Part shown: piece after piece, positions 45,855 through 54,606 of the stretch
How positions within the stretch are numbered: position 1 is the stretch's first letter
Layout: every line of letters begins with the position of its first letter
Origin: Falsibacillus pallidus
GTDB lineage: Bacteria > Bacillota > Bacilli > Bacillales > DSM-25281
DNA: 64,000 nt
Direction of reading: 5' to 3'
Assembly: GCF_003350505.1 (NCBI RefSeq)
Contig: NZ_QQAY01000008.1
Location: forward strand, 62,001-126,000
Program-made: the position numbers and the translations under genes
Notes under the pieces: generated by a model
The model's database searches: none
The model's input: the letters and a program-made list of their open reading frames with translations, nothing else
What the model was told of the DNA's origin: nothing

Positions 45855-45862
45855 GAAAAGAA

Positions 45863-45896
45863 CAAAACCGGTCCTTGAATAGGGACCGGTTTTTGT
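45863..45896 (+). terminator. Terminator of the NSS transporter operon
   Basis: AAAACCGGTCC / GGACCGGTTTT stem, seven-base loop, T tract. Confidence 0.93.
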
Positions 45897-45911
45897 TTAT
45901 TTAGAAGTGCT

Positions 45912-45941
45912 GTCCAGTTCCACCGGCTAGAGGCTCCACTC
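45912..45941. repeat. Truncated copy D of the interspersed foldback repeat
   Basis: TCCAGTTCCACCGGCTAGAGG matches the head of the element at 48197, but the rest is missing; it touches the stop codon of lytH. Confidence 0.6.
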
Positions 45942-46907
45942 TTAGTTATTCCGCTCCCAAATCCGCAGGTAAGGATATGGATCGAACGACCATTCGATCA
46001 GTCCATTGTCTTTATACATCCCATAATGGAGATGTGGAGGGAATTTGCCTGATGTACCTGGAGGCCCGTATCCTGAGCTTCCGACCCCCCCAATCAACTG
46101 CCCAGGCTTCACTACTGCCCCTACTTGCAGGTCTTTGGCAAATCCGCTTAAATGGGCAAAGTAGTGGTAGGTATTATTGATATCCCGGATACCGAGCCGC
46201 CAGCCTCCGTATTTGTTCCAGCCTTTCATTTCAATGATCCCGTAGCACGTAGAACGGACAGGGACCCCATAGTCTGCAAATATATCCGTGCCTTCATGGA
46301 TACGTCTGCCGCCCCAGCCTCGTGCATCACCCCATGTATTCTTGAAGCTGTAATTAAAACGGGAAGGGAGAGGAAATGCTTTTTCGTCTAAATCCAATTT
46401 TCCAAACGTTTTGTAAAGCTGCGCTTTCTCCATGATTAAGCTTACAGCCTTATCTCTTTTATAGTAATCCCAGAGTGCGATCCGGAAATTCTCTTCATCC
46501 GATCCGTAAGGCTGCAGGAATTGTGCCATGGCAAATAGTACATCTTCTCCTGTAGTCATATCTGCAACCCCATCCCCGTTTCCATCCACACCTTTTCCAT
46601 TGAAAATCGTGATGGATAAAAGATCTTTTGCATCAGGATTCGGATTGAGATAACCCGCCCATTCTTGATTTTTTATATAGATGGCTGTCAATCCATCAGC
46701 TTTTGGCAGATCCCTTCTCACAGAGCGGACGCTTCTCTCATATTGATCGATGGCGGCATAGTAATACCAAGGGATCTGTGTCAACACATCCATTTTTCGA
46801 TACAATGCCATTCTTTCCTTATAAATATCTGCATCGCTTTCTTTTGCAGAAGCCATCGACGGCAGGAACCCTGCCAAAAGAATAATAAGGATCAGTACAG
46901 TTCTCAA
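45942..46907 (-). CDS. lytH: M23-family peptidase LytH (YunA)
   Basis: A sporulation L-alanyl-D-glutamate endopeptidase of about 321 residues that trims cortex peptides in the family. A signal peptide L-L-A-G-F-L-P-S-M-A-S-A precedes the mature chain. The C-terminal LytM/M23 domain carries H-E-G-T-D near residue 220 and P-H-L-H-Y-G near 292, the zinc ligands. I place the start at TTG 46907, six bases after GAGGAGGAG; an ATG further upstream (46976) would add a hydrophilic stretch before the signal peptide. Opposite in direction to the NSS operon. Confidence 0.92.
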   Translation of the reverse strand: MRTVLILIILLAGFLPSMASAKESDADIYKERMALYRKMDVLTQIPWYYYAAIDQYERSVRSVRRDLPKADGLTAIYIKNQEWAGYLNPNPDAKDLLSITIFNGKGVDGNGDGVADMTTGEDVLFAMAQFLQPYGSDEENFRIALWDYYKRDKAVSLIMEKAQLYKTFGKLDLDEKAFPLPSRFNYSFKNTWGDARGWGGRRIHEGTDIFADYGVPVRSTCYGIIEMKGWNKYGGWRLGIRDINNTYHYFAHLSGFAKDLQVGAVVKPGQLIGGVGSSGYGPPGTSGKFPPHLHYGMYKDNGLIEWSFDPYPYLRIWERNN

Positions 46908-47002
46908 AAGGGTCTCCTCCTCATGCAGCAGCATGTATATAGTTTGGCGATGACAGCGTATTTTCATAAATATCAATTAATGGTAATGGTAATATTCGAA
47001 GC

Positions 47003-47031
47003 TTGTCTATGCAGTTTTAGTATGTTAAAGT
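47003..47031 (+). promoter_or_regulatory. Possible promoter of lipA
   Basis: TTGTCT (47003-47008), 17 bp, TAAAGT (47026-47031), followed by a 170-base leader with a GACCTTT / AAAGGTC hairpin (47046-47082) and a short direct repeat of TTGAGCTAA. The 46908-47204 gap holds no other gene. Confidence 0.5.
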
Positions 47032-47204
47032 GACATGTGTAGGAAGACCTTTTACCTGATTTCTTTACATAAATGAAAGGTCAGTTTGTTGAGGAAGCAT
47101 TGAGCTAATTGAGCTAATGGAGCGGCTTTTTCAATGTTCTGAGGTTCTTGATGACTCTATTGCTGTCTTGGCCCAAACAACAGATTATGATCGGAGATGA
47201 AAGC

Positions 47205-48128
47205 ATGAGCAAAAGAGAAGAACATTTACGTAAACCAGATTGGTTAAAAATAAAGCTAAACACAAATGAAAACTATACTGGCCTAAAAAAAATGATGCGC
47301 GAAAATAATCTTCATACTGTGTGTGAGGAAGCAAAATGTCCGAACATCCACGAATGCTGGGCTGTAAGACGTACAGCGACATTCATGATTCTTGGAGATG
47401 TATGTACCCGTGCATGCCGTTTCTGTGCTGTTAAAACCGGTCTACCGACTGAACTTGATTGGGAAGAGCCTGAACGTGTAGCTGATTCTGTTCAATTGAT
47501 GAATTTGAAGCACGTTGTCGTAACTGCGGTTGCCCGCGATGATTTAAAAGACGGTGGAGCAGCTGTTTTTGCTGAAACTGTTCGCGCGATCCGCCGGAAA
47601 AATCCTTTTACAAGCATCGAAGTTCTTCCTTCCGATATGGGTGGGGTTTATGAGAACCTGAAAATGCTCATGGATGCACGTCCTGATATTTTAAATCATA
47701 ATATTGAAACGGTACGCAGCTTGACTCCGCGTGTCCGTGCGCGTGCCACCTATGACCGTACATTGGAATTCCTCCGCCGTGCGAAAGAAATGCAGCCGGA
47801 TATCCCGACAAAATCAAGCATCATGGTCGGTCTTGGTGAAACAAAAGAAGAAATCATCGAAACAATGGATGATCTTCGTGCGAATAATGTAGATATCATG
47901 GCAATCGGCCAATATCTGCAGCCGTCCAAAAAACACTTGAAAGTTAAAAAATACTACCATCCAGATGAGTTTGCTGAATTAAAGGAAATTGCCATGAGCA
48001 AAGGATTCAGCCACTGTGAAGCTGGTCCGCTTGTCCGTTCTTCCTACCATGCTGATGAGCAGGTAAATGCTGCGACAAAAGCGAAGCAGGAAATGGGCGA
48101 GAAAGAAATCCAGCAGCAGCAAGCATAA
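47205..48128 (+). CDS. lipA: Lipoyl synthase LipA
   Basis: A 307-residue radical-SAM enzyme that inserts two sulfur atoms into octanoyl chains. The auxiliary cluster cysteines are [12 protein letters not shown] near residue 40, and the radical-SAM cluster is C-T-R-A-C-R-F-C near 66. The closing R-S-S-Y-H supplies the serine ligand near residue 280. The ATG at 47205 has GGAGATG upstream; in-frame starts near 47148 lack a site. GcvH, its substrate carrier, lies earlier in the window. Confidence 0.97.
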   Translation: MSKREEHLRKPDWLKIKLNTNENYTGLKKMMRENNLHTVCEEAKCPNIHECWAVRRTATFMILGDVCTRACRFCAVKTGLPTELDWEEPERVADSVQLMNLKHVVVTAVARDDLKDGGAAVFAETVRAIRRKNPFTSIEVLPSDMGGVYENLKMLMDARPDILNHNIETVRSLTPRVRARATYDRTLEFLRRAKEMQPDIPTKSSIMVGLGETKEEIIETMDDLRANNVDIMAIGQYLQPSKKHLKVKKYYHPDEFAELKEIAMSKGFSHCEAGPLVRSSYHADEQVNAATKAKQEMGEKEIQQQQA

Positions 48129-48134
48129 TTATGT

Positions 48135-48172
48135 AAAAATCCCCGAGAAAATATAATCTCGGGGATTTTTTT
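48135..48172 (+). terminator. Terminator after lipA
   Basis: AATCCCCGAGA / TCTCGGGGATT stem with T tract. Confidence 0.93.
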
Positions 48173-48175
48173 GTC

Positions 48176-48341
48176 TTCGACAAAATTCGGGCGGTGTCCA
48201 GCTCCAGCGCCTAGAGGCTGGGAGGTTTCCTTCAGCACACTTACGATAAGTCAACATCGGATCGCTACGCTCTCCGTGTTTCCTTTATCTCGTGGTGCTT
48301 CAGTCCAACCTCGGCGCCTCTTAACAGGCGCTTCCGCTTTT
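48176..48341. repeat. Interspersed foldback repeat, copy B (about 145 bp plus a TTCGACAAAA lead)
   Basis: The core 48197-48341 is closely similar to 17410-17555 over the whole length. Head TCCAGCTCCAGCGCCTAG and tail AGGCGCTTCCGCTTTT can pair through AGCGCCT/AGGCGCT. It lies between convergent lipA and yutC and ends 4 bp from the yutC stop codon. No protein-coding signal was seen. Confidence 0.88.
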
Positions 48342-48345
48342 CTCT

Positions 48346-49053
48346 TTAATCCATCATACTTTTGGTGCCGGCACCTTGCTTGCTTTTTTGGTTGTATTCG
48401 TCTGAATCGGTGAGGTCGTTCCTTTCTCCGATCATTTCATTGTTTTCGTTGACGCCCTTGCTAAGGATATGTCCTTGAGGGGATCGCTTCAACATCAAAT
48501 TTGCTGTATCGCGGATGACGTCATGGACATTGGCCATGTTGGAATCCATGGATGCGATATTTTCCACATTCCGCATCAGCGTAGGATCGTCCGTGACATA
48601 CACGTGATACCAGCCTGGAACGACAGATAGTGCCGTCTTTTTGACTTGGTCAGCCACGTCATTTCTTTCTTTCTTGCCCTCGGCATCCGTTTTGTAGGCG
48701 ATTAGCACCTCGTGATCCGTTACAAGTGTAGAGCAGTCATGCACTTTCGGCAGGGTGCCGACAGCCATTTTACTGATCGTATCTGCAGTTTTCTCACGAT
48801 TGACGGCGTATATCTCCTGATAGTTGATGCCCTCATTCATGATCGGACTTTTTTGCTGGCGCACATAGCCGAAGTTCTCGGCATGCTTGCTCTTGTTATT
48901 CGCAAGGTTTTCGTTGTATAGTTCAGGTCGGTCACTCACATTGATGGTATTGCCGTTGTCGTGGAATAAGTGATTGTCATCAGCAGCTTTATTTTGACAG
49001 GCACTTAAAAGAGCAACACCTAAAATGGAGGCGACGATGGTATTCTTCCTCAA
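48346..49053 (-). CDS. yutC: YhcN/YlaJ-family sporulation lipoprotein YutC
   Basis: A 235-residue lipoprotein with signal peptide and lipobox L-L-S-A-C at about residue 18. The core shows H-E-V-L-I-A-Y-K-T near 120 and Y-V-T-D-D-P near 162, as in the YhcN/YlaJ spore-membrane lipoprotein family, linked in B. subtilis to germination and outgrowth. I choose the TTG at 49053 with GAGGGGGTG about eight bases upstream; an ATG at 49086 would add a non-signal-like N-terminus. It faces lipA tail to tail. Confidence 0.85.
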   Translation of the reverse strand: MRKNTIVASILGVALLSACQNKAADDNHLFHDNGNTINVSDRPELYNENLANNKSKHAENFGYVRQQKSPIMNEGINYQEIYAVNREKTADTISKMAVGTLPKVHDCSTLVTDHEVLIAYKTDAEGKKERNDVADQVKKTALSVVPGWYHVYVTDDPTLMRNVENIASMDSNMANVHDVIRDTANLMLKRSPQGHILSKGVNENNEMIGERNDLTDSDEYNQKSKQGAGTKSMMD

Positions 49054-49167
49054 TTGTAACACCCCCTCATTTACTAGAATGGCCACTGTTTTATGAATTT
49101 TGCTTAGTAATTGATGGGGAATCAGTTATAATTTATAGTAAGAGCAAATTTGAAGGTGGGTGAAGCA

Positions 49168-49452
49168 ATGATTTGCATCAATAATCACTGCTATGAAATT
49201 GAGCATGAATTCCGCGAAGGATTCAATGAAGAGGCTTTCCGCAATCGCTACAGTGAAATTTTGACTAAATATGATTATATTGTCGGGGATTGGGGCTATG
49301 GTCAATTAAGGCTTAAAGGCTTTTTCGATGATCAAAACCAAAAGGCAAGCTACGATACCAAAATCGGTACATTGAACGATTATCTTTATGAATACTGCAA
49401 CTTCGGATGTGCATATTTTGTAGCTAAGAAAGTAAACGCCAAGAAAGCATAA
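49168..49452 (+). CDS. yutD: YutD-like protein (DUF1027)
   Basis: A 94-residue protein beginning M-I-C-I-N-N-H-C-Y-E-I and containing Y-I-V-G-D-W-G-Y-G-Q-L-R-L-K-G-F-F near residue 36 and the closing C-N-F-G-C-A-Y-F near 78. These are the DUF1027/YutD landmarks. Several cysteines are conserved in this copy, but no function is established. GGTGGGTGA precedes the ATG at 49168. Confidence 0.9.
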   Translation: MICINNHCYEIEHEFREGFNEEAFRNRYSEILTKYDYIVGDWGYGQLRLKGFFDDQNQKASYDTKIGTLNDYLYEYCNFGCAYFVAKKVNAKKA

Positions 49453-49459
49453 GCAATTA

Positions 49460-49497
49460 AAAAACGAGCCGACTGCACAGTTTGGGCTCGTTTTCTG
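49460..49497 (+). terminator. Terminator after yutD
   Basis: AAAACGAGCC / GGCTCGTTTT stem with T-rich end. Confidence 0.88.
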
Positions 49498-49511
49498 TTT
49501 TTAGACAGCGT

Positions 49512-49823
49512 TCATTCATTTTCCGTATACGGCGGTTCTTCATTCCGGTCCGGATCGTCATGAGTGGGATGTGCCCCCGGTTCCTGTCTCGGGATATCCT
49601 GATGGAGAGATTTGAATTCATAATTGAATGCACTGTAGTAGCGCTGCCCTTCTCTCCATGGGGTGGATTTATTTTCGACAGGGGTGTATTTCCCGCGCGG
49701 AGCTCCATAAGGCCCTTCAGGAGTGATTTCGGGAACGAGGAAGTTCCTCTGTGTTTCTACATTGGAAAAATCCGAGTATTTTTCTTCTTCTTTGTCCATT
49801 CCTGGATCTCTTTCATCGTTCAT
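49512..49823 (-). CDS. Hypothetical acidic hydrophilic protein
   Basis: A 103-residue protein rich in Glu, Asp, Pro and Tyr with little predicted secondary structure and no membrane segment. Landmarks are N-F-L-V-P-E-I-T-P-E-G-P-Y-G near residue 32 and Y-Y-S-A-F-N-Y-E-F near 67. The ATG at 49823 has AGGG upstream. It resembles short cytosolic proteins that recur in Bacillaceae in this position, but I cannot name a family. Function unknown. Confidence 0.65.
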   Translation of the reverse strand: MNDERDPGMDKEEEKYSDFSNVETQRNFLVPEITPEGPYGAPRGKYTPVENKSTPWREGQRYYSAFNYEFKSLHQDIPRQEPGAHPTHDDPDRNEEPPYTENE

Positions 49824-49886
49824 GATGCAGCCCTCCGTTTCCTTGACTATATTATACGGAGGGCATTTCTTTATCATACATATCCG

Positions 49887-50156
49887 TTAACAGATGAACT
49901 CAGATAAAAATTCCTTTAATTCACCTGCTTCTTCCTCACTCATGTTAAAAACATGTTCCAAGTAGCCTTCTTCCTCTAAATCGTCAGCTCCGAGAATGGC
50001 AAATCGACTGCCTTGCATATCCAGGACCAGCTGCTTGCCATAATGGCGTTCACTTCGTACGATTGCCAAATCAAATCGCTGGTTTTCGCCCATGAAGCTG
50101 ACGAACCGTGTCTTCGTATTTTCAAGATCATCATATAGATAAAATCGTTCTGACAT
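49887..50156 (-). CDS. DUF3055-like conserved protein
   Basis: An 89-residue acidic protein: M-S-E-R-F-Y-L-Y-D-D near the start, then R-F-V-S-F-M-G near residue 18 and the hallmark-like R-F-A-I-L-G-A-D-D near 50. The pattern fits DUF3055 proteins of Bacillus. AAAGGAG nine bases before the ATG supports the start at 50156. No function is known to me. Confidence 0.7.
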   Translation of the reverse strand: MSERFYLYDDLENTKTRFVSFMGENQRFDLAIVRSERHYGKQLVLDMQGSRFAILGADDLEEEGYLEHVFNMSEEEAGELKEFLSEFIC

Positions 50157-50287
50157 ACTTGTTCGCTCCTTTTTCACATTTCTCATTTCATCTTAACAAA
50201 TTTGCCGGAAAAGGAGTAGGAGAAGAATACGCGGGCAATTTATGATAAAATACGGATGGAAGCAATTGAAAAGGAAGGGTGCTTGCA

Positions 50288-50725
50288 GTGTATTTTGTCG
50301 ATCGGGAACATATTGAACATACATTGATTTATATGGAAAAACAGCTTGGATTGTTTGAACAAGTGAAAAATAGCAGCAGTGAAATTGAAAAGGCTGCATT
50401 TGAAAGAGCAGCGCATACGATCATCGAATGTATCCTGGATGCAGGGAATTCCATGATTGATGGGTTCATCATGCGCGACCCGGGTAGCTATGAAGATATT
50501 GTCGACATCCTAGAAGATGAAAAAGTTATTACAAAGGATATGCAGGATGGCTTGGTAAAAGTTGTAGGATGCCGCAAAATGCTTGTACAGCAATATACCG
50601 ATATGGACCATGAGAAAGTTGAGCGGATTTTCACCAAAGAGTTTTCATCCCTTCAAAATTTCGCTGATTGCGTTCGAAGCTATCTTACCAATGAACTGGG
50701 TCCAGTATCAGCCTTCAAAAACTGA
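50288..50725 (+). CDS. yutE: YutE, DUF86/HepT-like HEPN protein lacking the catalytic histidine
   Basis: A 145-residue four-helix HEPN protein of the DUF86 (HepT-like) family. HepT ribonucleases use an R-x4-H motif followed by a Tyr (R-N-x-x-V-H-x-Y). Here the segment reads C-R-K-M-L-V-Q-Q-Y near residue 97, so Arg and Tyr are kept but His is Gln. The MNT antitoxin partner is not adjacent. It may be a non-catalytic housekeeping member. GTG 50288 is eight bases from AAGGAAGGG. Confidence 0.85.
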   Translation: MYFVDREHIEHTLIYMEKQLGLFEQVKNSSSEIEKAAFERAAHTIIECILDAGNSMIDGFIMRDPGSYEDIVDILEDEKVITKDMQDGLVKVVGCRKMLVQQYTDMDHEKVERIFTKEFSSLQNFADCVRSYLTNELGPVSAFKN

Positions 50726-50751
50726 CGCTTTCTTTAATGAAAGCGTTTTTT
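50725..50751 (+). terminator. Terminator after yutE
   Basis: ACGCTTTC / GAAAGCGT stem, six-base loop, T tract. Confidence 0.9.
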
Positions 50752-50827
50752 CATTTGCGGAAATAGGATAAATTTTTTTGGTTCGGGTACATTTTCTTTA
50801 TGACAACGTGTGAAAGGGAAGAGGATT

Positions 50828-51592
50828 ATGAAAGAATATAAAGGATATTTAATCGATCTTGACGGAACGATGTATAGAGGGAAAGAAAAAATTGAGGAAG
50901 CCGGGGATTTTGTGCATCGCCTCAATCAAAAGGGAATTCCATATTTATTTGTGACCAATAATTCTTCAAGACGGCCAGATCAAGTGGCAGCGAAGCTCAG
51001 GGATTTTGATATTCCGGCAGAGCCTGAACAAGTATTTACCACTTCTATGGCAACGGCGAATTACATTTTTGAAAAAAAGAACGATGCGTCCATTTATGTG
51101 ATTGGAGAGGAAGGAATCCGCACGGCGCTTGAAGAACGAGGATTGAGCTTGGTGGATGAGAAGCCTGATTTTGTAGTGGTAGGCATCGATCGCTCGATCT
51201 CCTACGAGAAATTGGCATTGGCTTGTCTCGGGGTAAGAAATGGCGCTACTTTTATTTCCACAAATGGGGATATCGCCATCCCGACCGAGCGAGGCCTGCT
51301 TCCGGGGAACGGTTCACTGACAAGCGTGATAACAGTCTCCACGCAAACGGAGCCGATCTTCATCGGGAAGCCGGAATCCATCATCATGGAACAGGCGCAG
51401 GAAGTTTTAGGGGTTCCGAAAGAGCAGACGCTCATGGTGGGGGACAACTACCACACAGATATCCTTGCCGGCATGAATGCGGGATTGGATACCCTGCTTG
51501 TCCATACAGGAGTTACTTCTGCGGAAGATTTAAAAACATATGGCAAGCAGCCGACATATACAGTGAACAGCTTATCTGATTGGGATATTTAA
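50828..51592 (+). CDS. yutF: HAD-superfamily IIA phosphatase YutF
   Basis: A 254-residue HAD hydrolase of the IIA (NagD-like) type. Motif I is G-Y-L-I-D-L-D-G-T-M-Y near residue 5, motif II is F-V-T-N-N-S-S near 46, and the closing motif is M-V-G-D-N-Y-H-T-D near 205. It should dephosphorylate small phosphoesters; the natural substrate is unknown. ATG 50828 has AAGAGG upstream. Confidence 0.92.
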   Translation: MKEYKGYLIDLDGTMYRGKEKIEEAGDFVHRLNQKGIPYLFVTNNSSRRPDQVAAKLRDFDIPAEPEQVFTTSMATANYIFEKKNDASIYVIGEEGIRTALEERGLSLVDEKPDFVVVGIDRSISYEKLALACLGVRNGATFISTNGDIAIPTERGLLPGNGSLTSVITVSTQTEPIFIGKPESIIMEQAQEVLGVPKEQTLMVGDNYHTDILAGMNAGLDTLLVHTGVTSAEDLKTYGKQPTYTVNSLSDWDI

Positions 51593-51600
51593 GCGAAATG

Positions 51601-51642
51601 AAAAGGTATAATCCTCTTGGTGAAGTGGATTATACCTTTTTT
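51601..51642 (+). terminator. Terminator after yutF
   Basis: AAAAGGTATAATCC / GGATTATACCTTTT stem with T tract. Confidence 0.9.
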
Positions 51643-51700
51643 GTTGTCTCAGAAATTATAAAATATTACCTTGTGGATAGTTCATACAAGGTAGTCGACG

Positions 51701-51813
51701 TCCAGCTCCAGCGCCTAGCCCCTCGAGTCATAAGCCGCACCTCTACGGAAATCAGGATTTCCTTCGAGTTCCGTCTTATGCTGGTCGGGGCTGATCGAGG
51801 CGCTTACGCTTTT
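51701..51813. repeat. Interspersed foldback repeat, copy C (113 bp, different interior)
   Basis: The head TCCAGCTCCAGCGCCTAG is identical to copy B and the tail GAGGCGCTTACGCTTTT nearly so, but the centre is unrelated. Nested inverted pairs (AGCGCCT/AGGCGCT, CCTCGA/TCGAGG, CATAAG/CTTATG, ACGGAA/TTCCGT) predict a long hairpin. It lies between convergent yutF and yutG. Confidence 0.82.
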
Positions 51814-51826
51814 GTTCTGTGCAATA

Positions 51827-52327
51827 CTATTCGGCTTTTTCCGTACGATGGGCAAGCCTGCTGGACGCTGCTGCTGCGATAGCCCCGACGATATCATCGA
51901 GGAACGTGTGGCATTTGCCGCTGGATTTATCATTTAAGTCTTTCAGGATCCCCGGCTTCAACTTATCCACATATCCATAATTGGTGAATCCGATGGAACC
52001 ATAAACATTCACAATGGAAAATGCCAGGATTTCATCCACTCCATACAATCCTTCATCGGCTTCGATAATGGATTGAAGGGGCTCTTCAAGCATGCCTTTT
52101 TCTGCAAGGATGTCCAACTGGATGCCTGTCAAAATGGCATTTTGAACCTCGCGTTTTGAAAGGACGCGTTCGATATTATCGATGCATTCCTCAATTTGCA
52201 GATCATCATGATATTTATGCTGCAGAAACATGACCAATTCAGCGATGTCCTTGATCTCCACTCCACGTTCTAGAAGCCACTTTCTTGCAGTTTGTTCAGA
52301 CATGCTCATTGCATTTTTTCCGCTCAT
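51827..52327 (-). CDS. yutG: Phosphatidylglycerophosphatase A-like protein YutG
   Basis: A 166-residue PgpA-family protein. The N-terminus (T-A-R-K-W-L-L-E-R-G-V near residue 12) and the acidic end H-T-F-L-D-D-I-V-G-A near 145 match YutG-type PgpA. Unlike E. coli PgpA it is soluble in appearance. It may dephosphorylate phosphatidylglycerophosphate or a related substrate. I choose ATG 52327 with AAGGTGA upstream; the in-frame ATG at 52405 lacks a site. Confidence 0.85.
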   Translation of the reverse strand: MSGKNAMSMSEQTARKWLLERGVEIKDIAELVMFLQHKYHDDLQIEECIDNIERVLSKREVQNAILTGIQLDILAEKGMLEEPLQSIIEADEGLYGVDEILAFSIVNVYGSIGFTNYGYVDKLKPGILKDLNDKSSGKCHTFLDDIVGAIAAAASSRLAHRTEKAE

Positions 52328-52509
52328 ATCCGTCACCTTTTCTATAAGTATTTGTATTTCAAAGGTATGAATTTGTCCAAGATGTATAGAACCACTACCT
52401 ATCATTTCAATTTTATTTCCTAATATCCTCTAATTATTCACATTTCTCATCAAGAAGATTAGAACGCCACATATAAATAGAAATAAAGAACTGTGAAGAG
52501 AGGAATGAC

Positions 52510-53517
52510 ATGATGTCCGATATTCTTCAGAAGCATTTTGGGATACAGCCGGAGCAGTCTTACATGGTCAGAAATCAAATGAGATACATTTCAGGCGGGG
52601 TTTTGTATACGGTGGTACCGGTGACGCATGTAGAAGAAGACACGCTTGTTGAATTATATGAGATGTCCGAGCATCTGAGCAAGGAAGGGGACAGGTATGT
52701 TTCCAGGTTTGTTCCGAGTACGAATGAGAAATTTCTCGTAACAGAAAATGAAGTGGATTATGTCGTTCTAGGAAATGCTCCACATCCAGTTGTTCCTTCC
52801 TTGAAGCTTGGCAGAAAGCTTGCAAGATTCCATGATCGGGGGAGGAGCATTGATAAGGTCATCAAGAGCTGCAGCCGAATAGGTGAATGGAAGTCGCTTT
52901 GGGAAAAGCGGCTCGATCAAATGGAAGGGGTATGGAACAATTATTTGATGGAGCGTCCGGACCGGGAATTCAGCAGGATTTTCATTGAATCGTATCCATA
53001 CTATATGGGTCTCGCGGAGAATGCCATTCAATATCTTGTCGATACAGAGATGGATGAAGAAACAAGGGATTCAGATGCGGGAACGGTGTGCCATGTCCGA
53101 TTCCATGAAGGGACATGGGGATCTGAGGTTTGTATAAAAGATCCGTTTGACTGGGTTTTTGATCATGCCTCCCGAGACATTTCGGAGTGGATAAGGGAAA
53201 GGTATTTCAGTCAGAAACGAACGTTTCAGCCGGATATCCGATCATTTTTGCAAGAATACGAATCAGTCTCCCCGCTGAGTGCTTTTTCATGGAGATTGAT
53301 TTATGCAAGACTGCTATTTCCGATCCACTATTTTGAGTGCATAGAAGATTATTTCACAGCTTCTTCTGAACAGACTCAAAAGCAATTAGAAGACAAGTTG
53401 GAGAGAATGATAAAAACGTCGAGGGAATATGAAGCATTTTTAGGGAATTTTTATCGCATTGCCGACGTTCCACTCAAAAAAATGGCGATCCCGGAAATTC
53501 AGTGGCTGAAGAAATAG
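52510..53517 (+). CDS. yutH: Spore coat-associated kinase-like protein YutH
   Basis: A 335-residue protein of the CotS/YutH group, which has an aminoglycoside-phosphotransferase-like fold. Landmarks are L-G-R-K-L-A-R-F-H near residue 100, V-C-H-V-R-F-H-E-G-T-W-G near 195 and P-F-D-W-V-F-D-H near 216. The last two stretches stand where APH-type kinases have their catalytic and metal loops, but the usual H-x-D-x-x-x-x-N is altered, so activity is doubtful. It is expected in the spore coat. Confidence 0.85.
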   Translation: MMSDILQKHFGIQPEQSYMVRNQMRYISGGVLYTVVPVTHVEEDTLVELYEMSEHLSKEGDRYVSRFVPSTNEKFLVTENEVDYVVLGNAPHPVVPSLKLGRKLARFHDRGRSIDKVIKSCSRIGEWKSLWEKRLDQMEGVWNNYLMERPDREFSRIFIESYPYYMGLAENAIQYLVDTEMDEETRDSDAGTVCHVRFHEGTWGSEVCIKDPFDWVFDHASRDISEWIRERYFSQKRTFQPDIRSFLQEYESVSPLSAFSWRLIYARLLFPIHYFECIEDYFTASSEQTQKQLEDKLERMIKTSREYEAFLGNFYRIADVPLKKMAIPEIQWLKK

Positions 53518-53581
53518 TTGAATTTAACGGCATTTCCTTCATTATGGTAAAATAATAGAAAAACAAGGAAGGGAATCAGCC

Positions 53582-54556
53582 ATGAAAAGAATAGTGATTA
53601 CACGTAAATTGCCGGCAGAAGCCATTGCTGCCTTACAGGATAATTATCAAGTTTCCATGTGGGACTCAGAAGAAGCAAGTGCTCCAAGGGAATGGATCAT
53701 TGAACAGTCGAAAGAGGCAGATGCCCTTTTGACCATGTTGTCAGATAAGATTGATGCAGAATTGCTCCAAGGAGCGAGCAAGTTAAAAGTGGTCGCCAAT
53801 TTAGCTGTCGGCTTTGATAATATAGACATCCAGGAAGCCACAGAGCGTGGAGTTGCCGTTTGCAATACTCCTGATGTCTTAACCGAAACAACGGCCGATC
53901 TTACTTTTGCCTTGTTGATGGGAACAGCCAGAAGGATTGGAGAAGCTGCCCAGTTCGTGAAAGAAGGGAAATGGAAAAGCTGGTCTCCATTGCTTCTTGC
54001 TGGCGGGGATATTTACGGCAAGACCATTGGGATTTATGGAATGGGAAGTATAGGGGAAGCCGTTGCAAGACGTGCAAAGGGATTTAACATGGAGATTCTT
54101 TATCACAATAGAAGCCGAAAGAAAGAAGCAGAAAATCAGCTTGGGGCTTCCTATGTTGAGTTTGAGGAATTGTTGTCCTCTTCTGATTTCATTGTTTGTC
54201 TCGCGCCTTTGACACCGGAAACAAAAGGTGCATTCAATGCAGACGCTTTTTCCAAGATGAAATCCTCCGCTTACTTTATTAATGCAGCACGGGGGCCGAT
54301 CGTTGATGAAGATGCTTTGCTCAAAGCATTAGAAGAAGGGGAAATTGCAGGTGCCGGTTTGGATGTATTCACCCATGAACCGATCAGCCAAGACCATCCG
54401 CTGCTATCCCTTCCTAATGTCCTTGCCCTTCCACATATCGGAAGCTCGTCAGTCGAGACAAGGATGACCATGATGGAGCTATGTGTAGAGAATATCGCAA
54501 ACGTACTGGATGGAAAAAATCCAAAGACGCTCGTCAATAAAGAATGGATGAAATAA
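53582..54556 (+). CDS. D-2-hydroxyacid dehydrogenase (glyoxylate/hydroxypyruvate reductase type)
   Basis: A 324-residue NAD(P)-dependent D-isomer 2-hydroxyacid dehydrogenase. The cofactor motif is G-I-Y-G-M-G-S-I-G near residue 150, the substrate Arg is in A-A-R-G-P-I-V near 238, Glu in E-G-E-I-A-G-A-G-L-D-V-F near 260, and the catalytic His in L-P-H-I-G-S-S near 285. It likely reduces glyoxylate or hydroxypyruvate. A link with the glycolate oxidase far upstream is possible but untested. Confidence 0.9.
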   Translation: MKRIVITRKLPAEAIAALQDNYQVSMWDSEEASAPREWIIEQSKEADALLTMLSDKIDAELLQGASKLKVVANLAVGFDNIDIQEATERGVAVCNTPDVLTETTADLTFALLMGTARRIGEAAQFVKEGKWKSWSPLLLAGGDIYGKTIGIYGMGSIGEAVARRAKGFNMEILYHNRSRKKEAENQLGASYVEFEELLSSSDFIVCLAPLTPETKGAFNADAFSKMKSSAYFINAARGPIVDEDALLKALEEGEIAGAGLDVFTHEPISQDHPLLSLPNVLALPHIGSSSVETRMTMMELCVENIANVLDGKNPKTLVNKEWMK

Positions 54557-54585
54557 AAAAGCGGATGGCGTAAAAGCCATCCGCT
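54555..54585 (-). terminator. Terminator of yutI, possibly bidirectional
   Basis: AGCGGATGGC / GCCATCCGCT stem. On the minus strand it runs into six T; on the plus strand the following bases are not T-rich. Confidence 0.85.
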
Positions 54586-54606
54586 AAACTATTTAAGATT
54601 GATTGA

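Noticed and set aside
46665-47033. A 122-codon plus-strand frame opposite lytH
   Set aside because: Antisense shadow of the LytH signal-peptide region, rich in Cys and Phe without pattern.
50288-50725. Toxin-antitoxin system around the HEPN protein YutE
   Set aside because: No MNT partner next to it and the catalytic His is missing; better viewed as a core-genome single gene.
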